Shown here in pieces: positions 26,532 through 33,959 of a stretch of 64,000 bases of DNA (position 1 is its first letter; every line of letters starts with the position of its first letter). The stretch is from JALYOC01 sp036675345. Lineage in GTDB: Bacteria > Myxococcota > Myxococcia > Myxococcales > Myxococcaceae. The notes beneath the pieces were generated by a model, which ran no database searches, had not been told where the DNA came from, and saw only the letters and a program-made list of their open reading frames with translations. The stretch is from positions 48,716 to 112,715 of the forward strand of contig JAKFFE010000009.1 in assembly GCA_036675345.1 (NCBI GenBank), given 5' to 3'. The position numbers were made by a program, and so were the translations under genes.

Positions 26532-28109
26532 ATGAAGCCATCCCGTATCCATCCTGTCGCCCGTGCGTCCCTGCTGTGCACCAGCGCGATGATTTTCGCG
26601 TGTGGCGGGATTGTGGAGGACTCGCTGGAGCTGGGACAGACCACCAGCGCCGGAGTGATGGGCCAGGGCGTGATGGGACAAGGGGTGATGGGCCAGGGCG
26701 TCATGGGCCAGGGCGTGATGGGGCAAGGGGTGATGGGGCAGGGCATCTCCATCACCGGCACCGAGTTCGACGGCCGGGGCATGTACTGGCACTCCCAGCG
26801 CAAGCACGGCGGCACCCTGGTGGACGGGACCCCGCTGGACCTGGTGGGCGTGATCCAGGGCGAGCTGGTGGGGATCGCCTTCCTCCGCGGTGACAAGGGC
26901 GAGGGCACCAGCCACCTGGGCTGCAAGGTCACCCAGTACGGGGTGACCCGCAACTGCGGCTGGACGATCCGCAACGTGGGCAAGTGCACCCCCAAGACCG
27001 AGGTCCGGGTGGCGGCGCAGGACAGCCTCTGCCGCGGCGGCCCCAGTGCCCTGGGCAGCTCGGAGGGAAACGCGATGATCCGCGTCTGCTCCGGGACCCA
27101 GGGTTGCGACTATCCCAACAAGACCTGGCTGGGCCAGAACGACAACGCCTGCGGGTATGAGCCCAGCGTGAGCTTCACTTGCCCGTACGAGGGCACCTTC
27201 ACCGTGATGACCGGCGCCTACGCCAGCTCGGACACCAAGTTCTCGGCCACCCCGGCCGCCTCCAGCCTGTCCGCGGTGACCTACCCGGTGCTCAAGGGAA
27301 TCTACCGGGGTCCGGACCTCAAGGGCGCCACCCTGCTGGCCGACGAGTACCTGCCGGACGGGACCACCGGGGTGACCGGCTTCAAGTACCGGATCACCAG
27401 CGTGGAGGCCGAGACCGAGCCGCTGCCCGAGGGCTACACCACCGCCTACCCGGCGGGGACCACCTACCTCTACGGGCTGGAGCACCAGCTGCCGGACGCC
27501 AGCTGGGTCACCTCCTGCGGCGAGGACGGGGCGGCGGTCAGCGCGGCCATCCCCACCGACGGGGCCTGGGACGCGACCGGCGCCAAGCTGCACTCCTCCA
27601 CCCACTTCACCTTCGCCTGTACTTCCGGGGTGATGGGCAAGTGCTACCGCTGGGGTTACCGCCCGTGGGTGAACGCCAGCTTCTGGGACCACCACCAGAC
27701 CTGCACCCGGATGGCGCGGGCCGACTACTGCGGTGACGGCTACTCCTGGACCAAGGATGGGACCACCATCAACTTCTCCGACCGGATGGCCACCCCGGTC
27801 CAGAAGATGAGCGACGATGCCGCCTACACCGAGGACGGCGGCTTCTTCTTCGAGGCCGGCTGGGGGACCTCCGGGGCCCGCTGCCTCTCCCACTACCGGT
27901 GGTACGACCTGCCCGAGGGCTTCGCCGCCGACCGCTGCCAGAACCAGCTGCGGGACCCGACCCAACCTACCTACAACTTCGCCTGGGGAGCCTACGGCCC
28001 CACCATCTGCGACACCGAGACCGAGGCGGTCACCCGGTTCGGCACCGCGATGCACGACCTCTCGCAGTGCAACGGCGTCGAGGGTGGCTGCGCCGAGATC
28101 ACCTGGTAG
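26532..28109 (+). CDS. ADYC domain lipoprotein with VMGQG repeats
   Basis: A 525-residue lipoprotein of a family found mainly in myxobacteria. The signal peptide ends in a lipobox (IFAC, Cys near residue 24). Six perfect VMGQG pentapeptides (residues 42-71) form a linker. The rest is a Cys-rich extracellular domain that contains the eponymous R-A-D-Y-C-G-D-G-Y-S motif, plus many paired cysteines (CGYEPS, CPYEG, CNGVEGGC), suggesting a disulfide-stabilised surface domain. A strong sigma-54 promoter precedes it and a hairpin terminator follows, so it is probably monocistronic. The function of the ADYC domain is unknown. Confidence 0.85.
   Translation: MKPSRIHPVARASLLCTSAMIFACGGIVEDSLELGQTTSAGVMGQGVMGQGVMGQGVMGQGVMGQGVMGQGISITGTEFDGRGMYWHSQRKHGGTLVDGTPLDLVGVIQGELVGIAFLRGDKGEGTSHLGCKVTQYGVTRNCGWTIRNVGKCTPKTEVRVAAQDSLCRGGPSALGSSEGNAMIRVCSGTQGCDYPNKTWLGQNDNACGYEPSVSFTCPYEGTFTVMTGAYASSDTKFSATPAASSLSAVTYPVLKGIYRGPDLKGATLLADEYLPDGTTGVTGFKYRITSVEAETEPLPEGYTTAYPAGTTYLYGLEHQLPDASWVTSCGEDGAAVSAAIPTDGAWDATGAKLHSSTHFTFACTSGVMGKCYRWGYRPWVNASFWDHHQTCTRMARADYCGDGYSWTKDGTTINFSDRMATPVQKMSDDAAYTEDGGFFFEAGWGTSGARCLSHYRWYDLPEGFAADRCQNQLRDPTQPTYNFAWGAYGPTICDTETEAVTRFGTAMHDLSQCNGVEGGCAEITW
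26655..26744 (+). repeat. Six 15-bp tandem units encoding VMGQG
   Basis: Six units of consensus GTGATGGGNCARGGN run without interruption. They differ almost only at third codon positions, so the peptide is constant while the DNA has drifted. This indicates selection for the peptide and not only recent slippage. The repeat lies just after the lipidated N-terminus, where it would act as a flexible tether. Confidence 0.9.
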
Positions 28110-28136
28110 TCGCCTGAAGCATGGGGGGATGGCAGC

Positions 28137-28164
28137 GGGCTCGACCTTCAAGGGGGTCGGGCCC
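28137..28164 (+). terminator. Hairpin terminator after the ADYC lipoprotein gene
   Basis: GGGCTCGACC (28137-28146) pairs with GGTCGGGCCC (28155-28164), a ten-base stem with one G-U pair and an eight-base loop. The following GTTGTCGTTT is only moderately T-rich, so termination may be incomplete. Position and shape fit the 3' end of the upstream gene. Confidence 0.6.
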
Positions 28165-28182
28165 GTTGTCGTTTGGGGGGCT

Positions 28183-28197
28183 GAGCAGAAATTGCTC
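28183..28197. promoter_or_regulatory. Palindrome GAGCA-N5-TGCTC upstream of nuclease-fold lipoprotein gene
   Basis: GAGCAGAAATTGCTC is a 15-bp inverted repeat in the spacer 91 bases before the next start codon. An almost identical element with the same flanking bases (TGAGCA...TGCTCGG) occurs before another lipoprotein gene at 57508-57522. A dimeric repressor site is possible. The stem is too short and lacks a loop, so it is not a terminator. Confidence 0.35.
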
Positions 28198-28287
28198 GGG
28201 TAGGCAGTTCCTGCCCGTGCAGCCCCTGCGCAATCTTCCCGGGGGATCACACTCGCCTACCGGGAGGGCGCAGGTCAGGATGCGCCC

Positions 28288-29403
28288 ATGAACCGTCTTC
28301 TCGCCGCGCTGCTCCTGGTGGGGCTGGGGTGCGAACCGCTGGCGGTGAACCCCGCCGACCAGCGCCGCAGCTACCCGGTCCGGTCCAAGGCCGACCCCAC
28401 CCTGCCCTCGGATGCGCCCACCCGCCTCAAGATCATGACCTGGAACATCAAGTACGGGGCGGGGCGGATCGACTTCTGGTTCGACCTGTGGGGCGACCGG
28501 GTGCAGATGACCGCCTCCGAGGTGGACGGCAACCTGGAGGGCATCTACCGGCTGATCAACGAGGTGCAGCCGGACGTGCTGCTGACCAATGAGATCGAGG
28601 TCGGCTCCCGCCGCAGCGCGTACGTGGACATGGTGGCGGGGATCCTGGAGCACACCGGGCTCAACTACGCCGGGTACGTCCCCAACTGGCAGAGCCGCTA
28701 TGTCCCCAGCGAGGGGCTGGGCCGGGTGGACATGGGGAACGCGATCTTCTCCCGGTATCCGATCCGCTCGGTGGAGGGGATCCCCCAGGCGCAGCGCACC
28801 GACCAGGACGTGCTCACCGAGACCTTCTCCCTGCACCGGACGCTGGGACGGGCGGTGATCGACGCCGGCGGAAAGGACCTGGCGATCTACGTGGTCCACA
28901 CCGAGGCCTACGACACCGACGGGACCAAGACCCGGCAGCTGGAGGAGCTCAAGGCGCTGCTGGAGGCGGAGACCCTGCCCTGGCTGGTGGGCGGAGACTT
29001 CAACGCCCTGCCTCCCACCGCGGTGCGCCTGAGCGGGTTCAACGACGATTCGCCGGACGCGCTGGGGACGGAGTTCGAGACCCCGCCCTATCTGCTCAGC
29101 GATCTGCAACCGTACTTCGCCGACTACGTCTCGGCGATCAGCCTCGCGCAGCTCGGGACCACCGAGGCGGAGCAGCGGGACTTCTACACCCACTCGATCA
29201 TCGGCCCGGAGCGGACCGGCACCCAGGGAGAGGCCGGCTTCTGGACCCGCACCCTGGACTATCTGTTCGTGGAGGCGCCCAGCAGCTGGGTGCCCGGGAC
29301 CACCGATGTGCTGCAGACCCCCGGACGCTCGGGGATCCTCTCCAACCCGCTTTTGCTGAGCGATCACTGTCCGGTGATCGGCACCTGGGAGTTCGTCCGA
29401 TGA
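28288..29403 (+). CDS. Endonuclease/exonuclease/phosphatase-family lipoprotein
   Basis: A 371-residue secreted enzyme of the EEP superfamily (DNase I-, sphingomyelinase- or phosphoesterase-like). A short signal peptide ends in the lipobox LGLGC (Cys15). The core motifs are present: MTWNIKYG, the metal-binding Glu in TNEIEVG, H in VVHTEAY, GGDFNALP, DYLFV and the terminal SDHCPV. Substrate could be nucleic acid or a phosphodiester lipid and cannot be decided. It overlaps the next gene by four bases (ATGA), so the two are co-translated. Confidence 0.87.
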   Translation: MNRLLAALLLVGLGCEPLAVNPADQRRSYPVRSKADPTLPSDAPTRLKIMTWNIKYGAGRIDFWFDLWGDRVQMTASEVDGNLEGIYRLINEVQPDVLLTNEIEVGSRRSAYVDMVAGILEHTGLNYAGYVPNWQSRYVPSEGLGRVDMGNAIFSRYPIRSVEGIPQAQRTDQDVLTETFSLHRTLGRAVIDAGGKDLAIYVVHTEAYDTDGTKTRQLEELKALLEAETLPWLVGGDFNALPPTAVRLSGFNDDSPDALGTEFETPPYLLSDLQPYFADYVSAISLAQLGTTEAEQRDFYTHSIIGPERTGTQGEAGFWTRTLDYLFVEAPSSWVPGTTDVLQTPGRSGILSNPLLLSDHCPVIGTWEFVR

Positions 29404-30218
29404 AGGCCTGGGTCCTGATGTTGGTGGCGTCGGTGGCGAGCGCCTCGGAGGCGCCGTTGGTGGCGCGGGAGACGGCGGACGTCCTCCCCGCCGGGCGATG
29501 GCAGGTGGGGGTGTTCAACCCGCTGCAGGTGGGACTGGGCGGCGGGTTCGAGCTGCAGGCCCATCCGCTGCTGTTCCTGGTCTCCCCGAACGTGGTGATG
29601 CGCAAGCAGCAGGCGGCGGTGGGCGACTGGACCTTCACCGGCGAGCTGGGGCTGTCCATGCCCACCCTGGCGATGCGGCTGACCCGCGGGTACCTGTTCC
29701 CGGAGGAGGCGGAGATCGGCTGGACGCTGGTGCCGCGGGTGGGGGCGATGGCGTCGTTCCGGCCGGGGTCCGCGCCGCGGGCGGAGGGCGAGGCCCCTCT
29801 GGCGGCGATCGGTCTTATCCGGGAGGCGCAGGTGCTGACCCTCTCGGTGGACCTGGCCTACGGCTTCGAGTTGACCGAGGGCGAGGTGGGCCCGCTGGGC
29901 ACCTACGCCCCGCTGGAGATGCTGCTGGCCCCGGCGGTGGCGGACTACCGCTTCCGGGCGGGAGCGGTCTACGACCACCGGCTGCTGTCCTGGGTGCGGG
30001 CCCGGGTCTACGCGGATGGGTACTCCCACGGGTCGGTGACCGGGAACGCGCTCACCGTCCGGGCAGGCGTGGGGATGGACCTGCAAGTGGGGGGGAGCGG
30101 CCGCTTCACCCTGGGCGCGGTATGGTGGAACTCCGACCAGGGCGCTCACGACGCGCTGGGGAACTTCCACCGGAGCAACGACTTCTACCCGACCGCCGAC
30201 TTCCTCTGGAGCTGGTAG
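29400..30218 (+). CDS. Outer-membrane-like beta-barrel protein
   Basis: A 272-residue protein with a short signal peptide (VLMLVASVASASE). It consists of alternating amphipathic strands with many Gly and aromatic residues and finishes in the aromatic LWSW. This suggests an outer-membrane barrel, but no named family is recognisable. Its ATG lies inside the stop codon of the EEP lipoprotein gene, which implies a joint function at the cell surface. A 115-base spacer to the Gly-rich lipoprotein gene follows. Confidence 0.6.
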   Translation: MKAWVLMLVASVASASEAPLVARETADVLPAGRWQVGVFNPLQVGLGGGFELQAHPLLFLVSPNVVMRKQQAAVGDWTFTGELGLSMPTLAMRLTRGYLFPEEAEIGWTLVPRVGAMASFRPGSAPRAEGEAPLAAIGLIREAQVLTLSVDLAYGFELTEGEVGPLGTYAPLEMLLAPAVADYRFRAGAVYDHRLLSWVRARVYADGYSHGSVTGNALTVRAGVGMDLQVGGSGRFTLGAVWWNSDQGAHDALGNFHRSNDFYPTADFLWSW

Positions 30219-30333
30219 GCAGGCTCCCACACCGGATTTGAATCTTTGGGCGGGTTGGGCGTCTGATCGGACGCGTTCCTGCCTTTGGCCGGTTTTGAGG
30301 GACGAGCCGTCCTCTTTTTCGAGGTTTGAAGCC

Positions 30334-31866
30334 ATGAAGCGACTTCTGATCCCGTTGGTCTTGTTGGGCGCCTCGGGGTGTTTCGTCCCCTATCGCTCGT
30401 CCGGGACCTACTACCCGCCGAGCCAGACCTACTCCCAGTACACCCCGCGCGAGTACGTCTTCTACGACGACCACCCGGTCCCGGATGCGTACGGCGGCGG
30501 CTGGTGCTTCATCGAACGCACCCACGTCCACGAGTACGAGCCGGAGTACGCGAACTACGACTACCGCGACTCCTACTACGTGTACCGGGGCCCGCGCGTG
30601 TACTGGTACTTCAACGGGCACATCGACAACTACGACGGGTACTGCCGGTTGGGCGGGCGTCACTCGCACAACTACTACCCGTCCCGGCATACCTCCTCGT
30701 TCGTCTGGGATCGCCGGCACCGCCACTACACCTGGCAGCAGGGCCCCAACTACGTCCCCCCGCGCGACACCACCCGGCCCGCGGGCTGGACTCCGGGCGG
30801 GAACCCGAACCACGGCGGCAGCAACCCCGGCGGCGGCTGGGGCAACCCGGGCGGCGGACACGATGACGATGATGACGGCCGTGGCGGTGGTCGGCCCGGC
30901 AACGGTGGCGGGCGCCCCGGCAACGGCGGCGGCAACCCCGGTGGCGGTCACGATGACGACGATGACGGTCGTGGCGGCGGTCGCCCAGGCAATGGCGGCG
31001 GCAACAACGGTGGCGGCAACGGTGGAGGCTGGGGCAATCCTGGTCACGGCGGCGGCAGCTCCGGCGGGGGGCACCCCGGCAACGGTGGCGGCAATGGCGG
31101 CGGCTGGGGCTCGGGTGGGAACCCCGGACACGGCGGCGGCAACCCCGGCAACAGCGGTGGCGGCAACGGCGGCGGCTGGGGCTCGGGTGGGAACCCCGGA
31201 CACGGCGGCGGCAACCCCGGCAACAGCGGTGGCGGCTGGGGCTCGGGTGGGAATCCCGGCAACAGCGGCGGCAACCCCGGCAACAGCGGCGGCGGTCGCC
31301 CCGGAAATGGTGGCGGCAACCCCGGCAACAACGGTGGCGGCAACGGCGGAGGCTGGGGCAATCCTGGTCACGGCGGCGGCAGCTCCGGCGGGGGTCACCC
31401 CGGTAACGGGGGCGGCAACTCCGGCAACAGCGGCGGCAACTCTGGCGGCTGGGGCAACCCGGGGCACGGTGGCGGCAACTCCGGTGGGGGGCGCCCTGGT
31501 AACAGCGGTGGCAACTCCGGCGGCAACGGCAACGGCGGCCGGGACAACTCCGGTGGTGGCGTGAGCAACCCCGGCGGCGGCAACTCCGGCGGCGGCAACT
31601 CCGGTGGCGGCAACTCCGGTGGCGGCAACTCCGGTGGCAGCAACTCCGGTGGCGGCAACTCCGGTGGCGGCAACTCCGGTGGCGGCAACTCCGGCGGCGG
31701 CAACTCCGGTGGCGGTCACTCCGGCGGCGGCGTGAGCAACCCCGGTGGGAACTCGGGCGGTGGCTCGGGTGGCCGTGGGAACTCCGGCGGCGGCAATCCG
31801 GGTCGGGGCGGGAAGAAGGAGACCTCGTCTTCCGACGACTCCAGTCCGCGTCGCGGGCGGCGGTAA
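30334..31866 (+). CDS. Gly/Asn/Ser-rich repeat lipoprotein
   Basis: A 510-residue lipoprotein with a signal peptide ending LGASGC (Cys16). Residues 20-150 are Tyr-, His- and Asp-rich (Y-Y-V-Y-R-G-P-R-V-Y-W) and may form a compact surface domain. The remaining 350 residues are almost only Gly, Asn, Ser and Pro in GGGNSGG and NPGNSGGG units, with two H-D5-G-R-G-G-G blocks that might bind calcium. It ends in a short basic tail. The internal ATG at 30334 is supported by a GAGG nine bases upstream and by the signal peptide. A structural or matrix-associated role is likely; no enzyme domain is visible. Confidence 0.75.
   Translation: MKRLLIPLVLLGASGCFVPYRSSGTYYPPSQTYSQYTPREYVFYDDHPVPDAYGGGWCFIERTHVHEYEPEYANYDYRDSYYVYRGPRVYWYFNGHIDNYDGYCRLGGRHSHNYYPSRHTSSFVWDRRHRHYTWQQGPNYVPPRDTTRPAGWTPGGNPNHGGSNPGGGWGNPGGGHDDDDDGRGGGRPGNGGGRPGNGGGNPGGGHDDDDDGRGGGRPGNGGGNNGGGNGGGWGNPGHGGGSSGGGHPGNGGGNGGGWGSGGNPGHGGGNPGNSGGGNGGGWGSGGNPGHGGGNPGNSGGGWGSGGNPGNSGGNPGNSGGGRPGNGGGNPGNNGGGNGGGWGNPGHGGGSSGGGHPGNGGGNSGNSGGNSGGWGNPGHGGGNSGGGRPGNSGGNSGGNGNGGRDNSGGGVSNPGGGNSGGGNSGGGNSGGGNSGGSNSGGGNSGGGNSGGGNSGGGNSGGGHSGGGVSNPGGNSGGGSGGRGNSGGGNPGRGGKKETSSSDDSSPRRGRR
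30810..31800 (+). repeat. Gly-rich coding repeats of the surface lipoprotein
   Basis: About 1 kb of imperfect repeats of several lengths. A block encoding NGGGWGSGGNPGHGGGNPG is nearly duplicated around 31090-31240, and the last third is a run of 15-18 base GGNSGG units. The many third-base differences between copies indicate old repeats under selection for composition, with some recent slippage in the GGNSGG run. Confidence 0.8.
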
Positions 31867-31886
31867 CGCTTCAGCTGTCCCAATTC

Positions 31887-31926
31887 GAACGGCCGGTGAT
31901 CGCAAGGTCGCCGGCCGTTCTCATTT
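31887..31926 (+). terminator. Hairpin terminator after the Gly-rich lipoprotein gene
   Basis: GAACGGCCGG (31887-31896) and CCGGCCGTTC (31911-31920) form a perfect ten-base stem with a 14-base loop, followed by TCATTT. It lies 20 bases after the stop codon and fits an intrinsic terminator. Confidence 0.7.
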
Positions 31927-31962
31927 GCGCCCTGGCCGGCAGAGTGTGCTCTCTTGCGCGCG

Positions 31963-32697
31963 ATGCGGCTCTTTGCGATCGGCGACACCCATCTTCCCTC
32001 CACCCGGGCCAAGGACATGGACCGCTTCGGCTGGACGGACCACCCCAAACCGCTCCAGCGAAACTGGGACGAGAAGGTCCGCCCCGAGGACATCGTGATC
32101 GTTGCGGGGGACATCTCCTGGGGCACGCGACCCGCGGAAGTGGAGGGAGACCTCTCCTGGCTGGACGCGCGGCCCGGACGGAAGGTGCTCCTGCGCGGCA
32201 ACCACGACTATTGGTGGGGCGACTCGGCCTCCAAGCTTCGGCGGGTGCTGGCGCCCTACAAGACGCTGGAGAACTTCCTTCACAACAGCGCGGTGGTGAT
32301 CGGCCGCTGGGTGATCGCCGGCAGCCGGCTGTGGACCGCGCCGGAAGCGCCCGCGATGCCCGGGGGCGAGATGGGCGATGAGACGGCCAACACCGACTAT
32401 GTGGAGCGCGAGTGCCGGCGGCTCCAGCTCTCGATCGACGAGGCGGTGAAGAAGGAGGCGGCCAGCGCCGAACCGCTCACCCGCATCGTGGCGGTCCACT
32501 TTCCGCCGATCTATTCCAACCAGACGCCCACCGCGTTCTCCCGGCTGATTGCCAGCTACTCGCCGAAGGTCTGCGTGTACGGACACCTCCACGGGCCGGG
32601 GATCAGCGCTGGCTTCGTGGGCGACCGCGACGGAACCCGCTACGTGCTGGCCTCCTGCGACGCGGCGGGGTTCTCTCCCGTCCTGCTGGACGGCTGA
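31963..32697 (+). CDS. Metallophosphoesterase (calcineurin-like)
   Basis: A 244-residue cytoplasmic phosphoesterase. It has all dinuclear metal motifs in order: GDTH near the N-terminus, GDISWG, GNHD, H in AVHFPP, and GHLHG. The YWWGD after GNHD and the E-rich middle segment are typical of the YmdB-unrelated, short 'predicted phosphohydrolase' group. The ATG at 31963 places the first strand (MRLFAIGDTH) at the N-terminus; an upstream TTG is less likely. No substrate is indicated and the gene stands alone. Confidence 0.88.
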   Translation: MRLFAIGDTHLPSTRAKDMDRFGWTDHPKPLQRNWDEKVRPEDIVIVAGDISWGTRPAEVEGDLSWLDARPGRKVLLRGNHDYWWGDSASKLRRVLAPYKTLENFLHNSAVVIGRWVIAGSRLWTAPEAPAMPGGEMGDETANTDYVERECRRLQLSIDEAVKKEAASAEPLTRIVAVHFPPIYSNQTPTAFSRLIASYSPKVCVYGHLHGPGISAGFVGDRDGTRYVLASCDAAGFSPVLLDG

Positions 32698-32884
32698 GCG
32701 CCTCGCCTGGGGTGCGCTGTTCGCTGGACCTGGCGGGTGGCCCCGGGGCGGACCATCGCGCCGGAGAAGCTGACCGCGGAAGAGTGAAGCCGACGCTCCA
32801 GAAAGCTCCGGCCCCGGCAGCGGGCAGGGAGCCCGGTTATCGCGCAGTCAGAGCCGACGCCCTCGATGCTTCTGTCCCTCCCTC

Positions 32885-32989
32885 TTATTCTGCGACCACC
32901 CGGCACTTGTCGGTGGCCGAGGCTCAAGCACCCGAACGCTCGGGCCTTTTCTGAGAACGACTGACAACCCAGGACTTGTCGCAGAATAG
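32885..32989. repeat. Single-unit copy of the 69-bp hairpin repeat element
   Basis: This 105-bp element is bounded by TATTCTGCGAC and GTCGCAGAATA, a perfect inverted pair, and contains one 69-bp unit. The unit has two potential hairpins: CCGACAA/TTGTCGG-type arms, and GGC-C/T-C...GGGCC arms followed by TTTT on the plus strand, resembling an intrinsic terminator. The 187 bases before it, back to the phosphoesterase stop, contain nothing I can identify. The element may serve as that gene's distal terminator. Confidence 0.75.
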
Positions 32990-33044
32990 CAGGGCGCCAC
33001 GGACCCCTTCGGGTCGTCTCCCTCCACCCGCTCGCTTCGGGTTC

Positions 33045-33185
33045 GAGGGTGATCGCGCCTTCTCGACGCAGGGTCCTCCTCCGCCACAGCAGCAACAGCG
33101 CCAATCCGAACAACGGACCGTCGGAGCGAAATGGCTCCGCAATCACAGTCTCGATCTCGGTGCTCACACGGTCGCCGGTGGGGCC
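33045..33185 (-). pseudogene. Decayed duplicate of a MYXO-CTERM gene 3' end
   Basis: The minus strand encodes VSTEIETV... then GLALLLLWRRRTLR, which is the C-terminal tail of the intact gene that ends at 33960 (VSTELETC...GLALLLLWRRWTLRP). DNA similarity extends through the non-coding bases down to the neighbouring repeat element. The copy has lost the CGCG lipidation-like motif and the stop codon, and has no N-terminal part, so it is a fragment. From its end to 33437 (about 250 bases) I see no gene or clear structure. Confidence 0.65.
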
Positions 33186-33437
33186 GACCGTAGACTACCT
33201 GCGCGCGGTGGAAGGCGCTGATCCGGCGCTGGGAGTGATTCGGCCGGTATGAAACCGACCCACCCCAGGTTGAGGGACTCCCAGCCACGCGGCTACCCCT
33301 GACGAGACGAGCTGTCCGCGCATCGGTGGGGCGATGGGCCGGCGCTCGAGGAGGTCGCGGAGGGCCCGAACTCGCGCAGTCAGCACCCGGGCCCGCGCCT
33401 CTGGCCGAACCCCGAGGAGGTGCCTCGTCCCCTTCTC

Positions 33438-33888
33438 CTATTCTGCGACCACCCGGCACTTGTCGGTGGCCAAGGCCCAAGCACCCGGAGGCTCGGGCCT
33501 TTTCTGAGAACGACCGACAACCCAGGACTTGTCGGTGGACAAGGCCCAATCACCCGGACGCTCGGGCCTCATTCTGAGAACGACTGACAACCCAGGAATT
33601 GTCGGTGGACAAGGCCCAAGCACCGGAACGCTCGGCCCTTTTCTGAGAACGACCGACAACCCAGGACTTGTCGGTGGCCAAGGCCCAAACACCCGAACGC
33701 TCGGCCCTTTTCTGAGAACGACTGACAACCCAGGACTTGTCGGTGGCCAAGGCCCAAGCACCCGAACGCTCGGCCCTTTTCTGAGAACGACTGACAACCC
33801 AGGACTTGTCGGTGGCCAAGGCCCAAGCACCGGAACGCTCGGGCCTTTTCTGAGAACGACCGACAACCCAGGACTTGTCGCAGAATAG
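33438..33888. repeat. Six-unit array of a 69-bp hairpin repeat with inverted ends
   Basis: Six units start at 33459, 33528, 33598, 33667, 33736 and 33805, with periods of 69, 70, 69, 69, 69 and 69, and the array ends at 33888. It is bounded by the perfect 12-bp inverted pair CTATTCTGCGAC and GTCGCAGAATAG. Each unit carries CCGACAA-N8-TTGTCGG and AAGGCCCAAGC-N8-GCTCGGGCCTTTT (one mismatch), the latter a terminator-like hairpin on the plus strand. Exactly five units (plus one base) distinguish it from the 105-bp copy upstream. It lies 71 bases beyond the stop of the MYXO-CTERM gene. Open frames through it arise because 69 is divisible by three. Confidence 0.9.
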
Positions 33889-33959
33889 CAGAGGGCCACG
33901 AAGGCCCGCGGGTCGCACCCCTCTACCCGAGCGCTTCGGTTCGCGGCCTGATCGCGCGC

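Noticed and set aside
26484..28250. 588-codon open frame antisense to the ADYC lipoprotein gene
   Set aside because: Product is low-complexity Gly/Val/His/Ala with no family; it mirrors a convincingly real gene with lipobox and Cys pattern. Similar long antisense frames opposite mrpA, the kinases and the Fe-S gene were rejected for the same reason.
33438..33888. CRISPR array
   Set aside because: Units are contiguous repeats with no variable spacers, unit length is 69 bp and there are no cas genes.
33438..33899. Open frames of 85-200 codons with a 23-residue repeat (QVLGCQSFSEKGRAFGCLGLGHR-like) through the 69-bp array
   Set aside because: They exist on both strands only because 69 is a multiple of three; one 70-bp unit breaks the frames, and there is no Shine-Dalgarno or known domain.
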